Origin: Mycobacterium ahvazicum
GTDB taxonomy: Bacteria; Actinomycetota; Actinomycetes; Mycobacteriales; Mycobacteriaceae
Length of the DNA: 64,000 bases
Assembly (NCBI RefSeq): GCF_900176255.2
Contig: NZ_FXEG02000001.1
Span: 124,001 to 188,000 of the forward strand
Direction: 5' to 3'
The notes under the pieces are model-generated. The model was not told the origin of the DNA. It searched no databases and saw only the letters and a program-made list of their open reading frames with translations. The translations under genes and the position numbers were made by a program. Numbering within the stretch: position 1 is the first letter of the stretch; every line of letters starts with the position of its first letter. Of the stretch, positions 60,134 through 64,000 are shown in pieces.

Positions 60134-61327
60134 ATGCGGACCCCGGTAGTGCTGGTTGCGGGTCAGGGCGACACCGACGCGGTGGCGGGGGCGTTCCTGC
60201 GCCGGCCTGCGACGGTGGTCGTCGAGCACCGGTTCGACGGCCACGTGGTGCGGCGCACGACGGCCATGTTGTGCAAGGGCGAGTTGACCACCGCCGAGGA
60301 AGCATTGGAGCTGGCGCACGGCTGCGTGTCCTGTACCGTCCGCAACGACCTGCTGATACTGCTGCGCAAGCTGGCCCGTCACGCCGGAGTCGAGCGCATC
60401 GTCGTGCATCTGTCGCAGTGGCTGGAACCCGAACCCATCTGCGTCGCGATCAACCACGTCCGGGTGCGTGTCGGCCCCGGCTACGCCGACGGCCCGGCAG
60501 CCCTGGACGTGGCGATCGCCGGGGTGGTGACGTGTATCGACGCCCACAGCTGGCTTTCCCGCGCGCTGGGCGAGGCCGTGCTGCGCGACGGTCGCACGAT
60601 GGCCCAGGTCGTCGTCGGCCAGGCGGAGTTTGCCGACCTTTTGGTGCTGACGCGTCCGGAGCCCGTGACGCTGGCCGTGCTGCGCAGGTTGGCTCCGCGG
60701 GCGCGGATCACGGTGGGGCTCGAGCGCGTCGACATGGCGCTGGCGAACCTGGAGGACGACTCGCGACGGGGGCGCAGCGATCATCCGCATGGTTGGCTGC
60801 TGGCCGGCCGGCCGCCGCTGGGCGCCGAGGGAATGGTGCGAATCGTCGAGTTCAACGCCCGCCGCCCGTTTCACCCCGAGCGCTTGCACGCCGCCGTGGA
60901 TCTGCTGTTGACCGGGGTGGTGCGCACCCGCGGCCGGCTCTGGCTGGCCAGCCGCCCCGACCAGGTCATGTGGATGGAGTCCGCCGGCGGCGGATTGCGG
61001 GTCGCCGGTGCGGGGAAATGGCTGGCGGCCATGACCGCGCAGGAGGCTGCCAAAGTCGACGCCGAACGGCGACTGTTCGCCGAGTTGCAGTGGGAATACC
61101 GCTTCGGTGATCGGCACACGGCGATGACCGTGCTGGTCTGCGGCGCAGAGCCGCCCGATCTTCTCGATGCCTTGCACGGGGCGCTGCTCACCGACGCGGA
61201 GATGGCGCAACCGCGCGAGTGGGGCGGCTACCCGGACCCGTTCGGCGACTGGCATGCGGACCCCTGCGACGAGTCCTCCCCGGGCTCCGAAGAAGTCGTG
61301 AGCGACGCCGACCGCCGGGAGTCGTGA
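60134..61327 (+). CDS. mrf: CobW/COG0523-like protein, Rv0106/Mrf-type
   Basis: A 397-residue COG0523-like protein resembling M. tuberculosis Rv0106. The usual Walker A (GxxGxGKT) is replaced by VAGQGDTDAVAG (about 8-19), so nucleotide binding is doubtful. A metal-site CxxC (Cys64-Cys67, GCVSC) stands in place of the CxCC. The C-terminal CobW_C-type part has FNARRPFHPERLH and RGRLWLASRPDQVMWMES. In M. smegmatis the homologue Mrf recruits the hibernation factor Mpy to ribosomes during zinc starvation. Its divergent Zur-controlled position beside the alternative ribosomal proteins supports that role here. Confidence 0.88.
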   Translation: MRTPVVLVAGQGDTDAVAGAFLRRPATVVVEHRFDGHVVRRTTAMLCKGELTTAEEALELAHGCVSCTVRNDLLILLRKLARHAGVERIVVHLSQWLEPEPICVAINHVRVRVGPGYADGPAALDVAIAGVVTCIDAHSWLSRALGEAVLRDGRTMAQVVVGQAEFADLLVLTRPEPVTLAVLRRLAPRARITVGLERVDMALANLEDDSRRGRSDHPHGWLLAGRPPLGAEGMVRIVEFNARRPFHPERLHAAVDLLLTGVVRTRGRLWLASRPDQVMWMESAGGGLRVAGAGKWLAAMTAQEAAKVDAERRLFAELQWEYRFGDRHTAMTVLVCGAEPPDLLDALHGALLTDAEMAQPREWGGYPDPFGDWHADPCDESSPGSEEVVSDADRRES

Positions 61328-61346
61328 ACTCACACCTTCAGCCGGT

Positions 61347-61363
61347 ACCGGGGTTCGCCCGGT
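61347..61363 (+). terminator. Hairpin after mrf
   Basis: ACCGGG (61347-61352) and CCCGGT (61358-61363) form a 6-base stem with a GTTCG loop, 20 bases after the mrf stop. No T-tract. Plausible weak terminator before the SDR-fadD unit. Confidence 0.35.
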
Positions 61364-61456
61364 GCGGGCGGTCTGGTAGCTGTAGGTTACGAGTCGCAAA
61401 GCGTTGGGAAAGCAGCGCTGCACCAGGACTCGGCACGCCATCTCGGTGAATGCGGT

Positions 61457-62365
61457 GTGAAGGTGAACTTGTTAAGCCAGGCCATTAAGACGGCGACGGA
61501 CCGATTGGCCAACCCGGCGCGGGTGGGGGACCCCGACAAGCTGCGCGCCGCGGTTTCGGGCAAGACGGTGCTCGTCACCGGCGCTTCCTATGGGATCGGG
61601 GAGGCGACTGCCCGCAAGCTGGCCGCGGCCGGGGCGACGGTGCTGGTCGTCGCCCGCTCGGCGGAACGGCTCGACGACCTCGCCGCGGCGATCAACGCCG
61701 GCGGCGGGCATGCCTTCGCCTACCCGACGGACCTGAGCGACGAGGACGCCGTCCACGGACTGACCAAGCAGATCACCGAGAATCACGGCCCGCTCGACAT
61801 CGTCGTCAGCAATGCGGGTAAATCGCTGCGCCGTTCGCTGCATCAGCAGTACGACCGCCCGCACGATTTCCAGCGCACCATCGACATCAACTACCTGGGG
61901 CCGATCTGGCTGCTGCTGGGTCTGCTGCCGGCCATGCGGGAAAACGGTGGCGGCCTCGTGGTGAATGTGTCGAGTGTCGGCGTGCGCGTGGTGCCGGGGC
62001 CGCAATGGGGCGCGTATCAGGCGTCCAAGGGCGCCTTCGATCGCTGGCTGCGCAGCGTGGCGCCGGAACTGCACGCCGACGGGGTGGACGTCACATCGGT
62101 GTACTTCGCCCTGGTTCGAACCCGGATGATCGCCCCGACGCCGATCCTGGGCCGTCTTCCCGGTCTGTCGCCCGGGCAGGCCGCCGACGCCATCGCCAAG
62201 GCGATCATCGAGCGCCCGCGCACCAACGAGCCGCCCTGGGTGTTTCCGGCCGAGCTGGCCTCGGTGCTGCTGGCAGGTCCCGCCGATTGGGCGGCCCGCG
62301 TGTGGCATCGTTCGCTGGCCAGCCGGTTTTTCGCCGACTCGCTCGGGCGAAAGGACCAGGGATGA
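61457..62365 (+). CDS. Short-chain dehydrogenase/reductase (ketoacyl-reductase-like)
   Basis: A 302-residue SDR from GTG 61457. A 35-residue N-terminal extension precedes TGASYGIGEATARKLAAAG; then SNAGKSLRRSLHQQYDRPHDFQRT, catalytic Ser in VNVSSVGVRV and YQASKG as Tyr-Lys. The motif DRPHDFQRTIDINYLGPIWLLLGLLP is typical of mycobacterial ketoacyl reductases paired with acyl-CoA ligases. Its stop overlaps the fadD start (ATGA), so the two work on related lipid intermediates. Confidence 0.87.
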   Translation: MKVNLLSQAIKTATDRLANPARVGDPDKLRAAVSGKTVLVTGASYGIGEATARKLAAAGATVLVVARSAERLDDLAAAINAGGGHAFAYPTDLSDEDAVHGLTKQITENHGPLDIVVSNAGKSLRRSLHQQYDRPHDFQRTIDINYLGPIWLLLGLLPAMRENGGGLVVNVSSVGVRVVPGPQWGAYQASKGAFDRWLRSVAPELHADGVDVTSVYFALVRTRMIAPTPILGRLPGLSPGQAADAIAKAIIERPRTNEPPWVFPAELASVLLAGPADWAARVWHRSLASRFFADSLGRKDQG

Positions 62366-63921
62366 CCGACGGTGTGGTCGCCACGACGGCCCGGGCCCTG
62401 GTGTCGTCGCGGCTGCTCAGTGTGCCCACCCCGATCGCGGCGCTGCGGTTGATCCGCGAGCTGTATCGCGGCGGCACCAACCTGTCCACGCTGGTGGCCG
62501 TCGCGGCGGCGCGCTGGCCGGAGCGCACGGCGATCATCGACGACGACGGGGCGCTGAGCTACCGAGAACTGCAGTCCAAGACCGAGGCACTCGCGCACGA
62601 GCTCGTCCGCGACGGTGCCGGGCCGGGCGAGGCCGTGGGGATCATGTGCCGCAACGGCCGTGACTTCGCGGCGTCCGTGTTCGCCGCGTCCCTGGTCGGA
62701 GCCGACGTGGTGCTGGTGAACACGGAGTTTCGCAGCACGGCTCTCGCGGGTGCGCTGAGTTCGCATCAGGTCAGAAACATGTTCTGCGACAACGAGTTCA
62801 CCGAACGAGTCGCCGAGGCCGCACCGTCGGTGGGTGTGATCGACCCGGCGACAGTGCCGACTCGGCCGGGCGCGCGGCGTCCACGCGTCGTCGAGTCCGG
62901 GCGGTTGATTCTGCTGACCTCGGGTACCACCGGTGTGCCCAAAGGTGTTCCGCGGATGCCGCGGATGAGTTCGGGCATCGGCGTCGGCATGACGATTCTC
63001 GAGCGCACCGGGCTGCGCGTCGGGTCGCGAATCGCGGTGGCGGTGCCGATGTTTCATGGCCTTGGCCTGGGCATGCTGATGCTCGCGGTCAGCCTGGGCG
63101 GCACGGTCCTGACGCGTCGGCGCTTCGATGCCGAGGCGACGTTGGCCCAGGCATCCCTGCAGCGCGCCGACGCGCTCAGCGTGGTCCCGATCATGCTGGC
63201 GCGCATCCTGGACTTGCCCAACCGGGTCCGGATGCGAAACCCGTTGTCGCTGCGGGTCGTGATATCCAGCGGCGATCGCCTCGACCCGAGCCTCGCGCGG
63301 CGGTTCATGGACACCTACGGCGAGATTCTCTACAACGGATACGGTTCCACCGAGGTGGGGATCGGCGCCCTGGCAACACCTTTCGAACTGCGCCACGCCC
63401 CGGACACGGTGGGACGGCCCGTCGCGGGCTGCCCGGTTCGCATCTTCGACAAAAACGGCCGAGCGGTCGGGCCGCGGGTGACCGGCCGCATCTTCGTGGG
63501 CGGCGAACTGACGACCAAGGGCTACATCGGCGGCGCCGACAAGACCGTCATCGATCAGATGACCAGCACCGGCGATATGGGCTATCTGGACAACGCGGGC
63601 CGACTGTACATCGTCGGCCGCGAGGACGACATGATCGTGTCGGGCGGTGAGAACGTGTATCCGCGTGCGCTGGAAAACGCGCTCGCCGCGCACCCCGACG
63701 TCGCCGAGAATGCGGTCGTCGGGGTGCCCGACGAACAATTCGGCCGCCGGCTTGCGGCGTTCATCGTCGCCCGCGCCCAGCGTCAGATCGACGTGACGGC
63801 GTTACGGGAATACTTGAAGGACAAAGTTTCTCGTTTCGAACAGCCCAGAGACATCCACGTCGTCGACAGCATTCCGCGTAATCCCGCCGGCAAGGTCATC
63901 CGAAAGGAACTGGCGACCTAG
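62362..63921 (+). CDS. Fatty acyl-CoA/AMP synthetase (FadD family)
   Basis: A 519-residue ANL ligase. LLTSGTTGVPKGVPR is the P-loop, then VAVPMFHGLGLGM, YNGYGSTEVG, STGDMGYLDNAGRLYIVGREDDMIVSGGENVYP and the catalytic Lys in NPAGKVIRKEL near the end. It recalls the FadD4/FadD12-type mycobacterial ligases but I cannot fix the number. It activates a fatty or related acid for the coupled SDR at 61457. The gene overlaps the partial minus-strand gene by four bases at its end. Confidence 0.9.
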   Translation: MTDGVVATTARALVSSRLLSVPTPIAALRLIRELYRGGTNLSTLVAVAAARWPERTAIIDDDGALSYRELQSKTEALAHELVRDGAGPGEAVGIMCRNGRDFAASVFAASLVGADVVLVNTEFRSTALAGALSSHQVRNMFCDNEFTERVAEAAPSVGVIDPATVPTRPGARRPRVVESGRLILLTSGTTGVPKGVPRMPRMSSGIGVGMTILERTGLRVGSRIAVAVPMFHGLGLGMLMLAVSLGGTVLTRRRFDAEATLAQASLQRADALSVVPIMLARILDLPNRVRMRNPLSLRVVISSGDRLDPSLARRFMDTYGEILYNGYGSTEVGIGALATPFELRHAPDTVGRPVAGCPVRIFDKNGRAVGPRVTGRIFVGGELTTKGYIGGADKTVIDQMTSTGDMGYLDNAGRLYIVGREDDMIVSGGENVYPRALENALAAHPDVAENAVVGVPDEQFGRRLAAFIVARAQRQIDVTALREYLKDKVSRFEQPRDIHVVDSIPRNPAGKVIRKELAT

Positions 63922-64000
63922 GCCTGCGGTTCGTCTTCGTCCTGGCCGTCGGGCTGGATGACACCGATGGCCTTGTTCAGCCAGTTGGGCGCCAGCCACG
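63918..64000 (-). CDS. C-terminus of an unidentified protein
   Basis: On the minus strand, codons ending at TAG 63918-63920 read WLAPNWLNKAIGVIQPDG followed by an acidic tail DEDEPQA. Only 27 codons are present; the gene enters from the right edge. The frame has normal codon usage for the window and the acidic C-terminus is typical of a genuine protein end. Family unknown. Confidence 0.5.
   Translation of the reverse strand, partial: WLAPNWLNKAIGVIQPDGQDEDEPQA

Noticed and set aside
62112..62130. GGTTCGAACCCGG resembling a tRNA T-arm
   Set aside because: It lies inside the SDR coding frame and no acceptor or anticodon stem surrounds it.
1..64000. CRISPR arrays, insertion sequences, rRNA or tRNA genes, phage genes
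   Set aside because: No regularly spaced repeats, transposase or integrase motifs, or structural RNA signatures were seen on reading both strands.

Overview
The window is high-GC DNA from a Mycobacterium, most likely a nontuberculous species. The main evidence is a zinc-independent ribosomal protein operon (rpmB2-rpmG1-rpsN2-rpsR2), a neighbouring Rv0106/Mrf-type CobW-like protein, a LipJ (Rv1900c)-type hydrolase/cyclase, an Rv0090-like DUF2127 protein next to an Rv0091-like MTA/SAH nucleosidase, a copper ATPase behind TACCC-N5-GGGTA operators, and many FadD, SDR, TetR and DUF35/thiolase genes. I found no rRNA, tRNA, insertion sequence, integrase, prophage or CRISPR array. Most genes belong to accessory lipid, aromatic or steroid-type metabolism.

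Layout. 0-4.5 kb: partial DUF1214 gene, an exported amidase-like lipoprotein, TetR, an amidohydrolase and a LacI regulator. 4.6-12.5 kb: a probable catabolic operon (amidohydrolase, double-length CaiB-type CoA transferase, small unknown protein, Ltp2-like thiolase, DUF35 partner, PadR regulator) facing a FadD ligase. 12.6-20.9 kb: SDR, glyoxalase-like protein, alpha/beta hydrolase with TetR, LpqC-like esterase with MarR, flavin split-barrel protein, two SRPBCC-type proteins, an HD protein and a Tat-exported deacetylase. 21-26 kb: membrane esterase, copper P-type ATPase with a readable copper-responsive promoter, and a membrane protein. 26-29.3 kb: an SRPBCC gene broken by an in-frame TAG, a DUF417 protein, and a TRIC channel gene between two paralogous TetR genes. 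29.3-32.7 kb: two coupled Baeyer-Villiger-type monooxygenases, with an antisense remnant of a zinc alcohol dehydrogenase at the end. 32.7-38.5 kb: DUF2252, DUF2254, small proteins, SDR and a Ca2+/cation antiporter.

38.7-46.7 kb: methyltransferase, SDR, SnoaL-like protein, zinc ADH with divergent IclR, carboxymuconolactone-decarboxylase-like protein with divergent LysR, MmgE/PrpD protein and DUF2127 protein. 46.7-52.8 kb: thioesterase, MTA/SAH nucleosidase, CGNR regulator, SDR, SRPBCC, methyltransferase and a LipJ-like cyclase whose hydrolase half lacks the nucleophile serine. 52.8-59.1 kb: TetR, MpaB-type oxygenase, amidohydrolase, SDR, and a tightly coupled EhpF-like adenylating enzyme plus LuxC/EhpG-like reductase that looks like a split carboxylic-acid reductase. 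59.1-61.3 kb: the zinc-starvation module, with the cysteine-poor ribosomal operon and mrf diverging from a region carrying two Zur-type palindromes. 61.5-64 kb: an SDR-FadD operon and a truncated gene at the edge.

The items I rate highest are the split carboxylic-acid reductase pair, the fused Zur-controlled divergon, the CoA-transferase/Ltp2/DUF35 cluster, the nonsense-interrupted SRPBCC gene and the serine-less LipJ homologue. Functions are assigned by reading motifs and recalled family resemblance; no database search was run.
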